Assembly: GCA_000769715.1 (NCBI GenBank)
Contig: JROS01000090.1
Span: forward strand, 1 to 35,831
Source: Desulfobulbus sp. Tol-SR
GTDB taxonomy: Bacteria; Desulfobacterota; Desulfobulbia; Desulfobulbales; Desulfocapsaceae
Direction: 5' to 3'
Length of the DNA stretch: 35,831 bases
The notes beneath the pieces were generated by a model. The model ran no database searches. It saw only the letters and a list, made by a program, of their open reading frames with translations, and had not been told where the DNA came from. The translations under genes and the position numbers were made by a program. Positions 35,538 through 35,831 of the stretch are shown piece by piece. Positions within the stretch are counted from its first letter, which is position 1; the number at the start of each line of letters is the position of its first letter.

Positions 35538-35831
35538 GCACAAGCTCCTTACTTTGCAATATCTCGCATACCGCTTCAATGTATTGAAGCAGGCCACGCG
35601 AGGGGGTCCAAATGAGCCAAGAGTGTTCAGATAGCCAATTTGGATGCCCCTCGAAACTCTCACGGTCGCAGGGTATGTAGAGCGCCGTGCCACCTTTCCA
35701 GTTTGGGTTGAACACATTTGAGACTCGCCCGCCTCGCGGCCACCGAGCTGCGGACAATTGCAGCCCGGACGTGAAGTCCCACAGTGTTGCGGTTGGTGCA
35801 ACGTCAGGGTAACTGTTGTCGTTCTCTTTAT
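35524..35831 (-). CDS. E2-like conjugating enzyme, C-terminal part (BilB-like), cut by the right edge
   Basis: The frame is open from the window end and gives about 102 residues up to the stop at 35524. It shows the pattern of an E2 fold: SYPDVAPTATLW, then NPNWKGGTALYIPCD, which fits the H-P-N-x(n)-G-x2-C active-site segment with the catalytic cysteine, then WLIWTPSRGLLQYIEAVCEI, matching the W-x-P and following helix of E2 enzymes. No internal start is needed, since the 5' end is beyond the window. Together with the JAB and E1 genes it points to a ubiquitin-like conjugation operon. The ubiquitin-like gene should lie just outside. Confidence 0.72.
   Translation of the reverse strand, partial: KENDNSYPDVAPTATLWDFTSGLQLSAARWPRGGRVSNVFNPNWKGGTALYIPCDRESFEGHPNWLSEHSWLIWTPSRGLLQYIEAVCEILQSKELVHEAS

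Overview
The window looks like chromosomal DNA of a GC-rich, anaerobic, sulfate- or sulfur-reducing bacterium of the Desulfobacterota type (Desulfobulbales-like relatives are plausible; this is inference). The support is a true DsrC with both C-terminal cysteines, a heterodisulfide-reductase-type (HdrD-like) iron-sulfur protein next to a hydrogenase maturation protease, an adenylate kinase with a Cys/His metal-binding LID like that of sulfate reducers, and a fused CobA-HemD for siroheme/haem synthesis.

Left part (1-2200, minus strand): hydrogenase maturation protease, then an HdrD-like protein whose reading frame is interrupted by one in-frame TGA exactly where a conserved Cys-Gly-His is expected. 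A 7-bp hairpin with a GU-containing loop follows the TGA at the distance of a bacterial SECIS, so this is read as a selenoprotein. The operon continues off the left edge. Then come galE (minus), and ligA, a SulP transporter and L-threonine aldolase (plus).

Middle (8900-19400): a cold-shock-type group on the minus strand (RRM protein, RhlE-like helicase, Csp), a phosphoesterase/protein-kinase/pseudouridine-synthase group (minus), two Hsp20 genes (plus), an Uup-like ABC-F ATPase with a strong leader hairpin (minus), and an M23 peptidase-bactofilin-zinc ribbon operon (plus) ending in a 27-bp perfect palindrome.

Right-middle (19450-33320): dsrC with its own promoter and terminator, a PpiD/SurA-type chaperone, a large SNF2 helicase, a single-domain CULT (cereblon-like) protein placed just behind cobA-hemD, adenylate kinase, homoserine dehydrogenase with a PGM-like probable homoserine kinase and a YbgC-like thioesterase, and the initiator tRNA gene (tRNA-fMet) with promoter and terminator.

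Right end (33320-35831): an accessory segment with less GC-rich codon use. On the minus strand, an E2-like gene (entering from the right edge), a JAB/JAMM protease gene and an E1/ThiF-like gene lie in the order E2-DUB-E1, matching the Bil (bacterial ISG15-like) antiphage conjugation operon; the ubiquitin-like gene should lie outside the window. The E1 gene ends against the C-terminal remnant of a SpoIIAA-like (STAS/SEC14) gene, which marks a likely insertion junction.

The most notable items are the Sec-containing HTH-HdrD fusion, the cereblon-like protein in a tetrapyrrole operon, and the Bil-like operon at an island edge.
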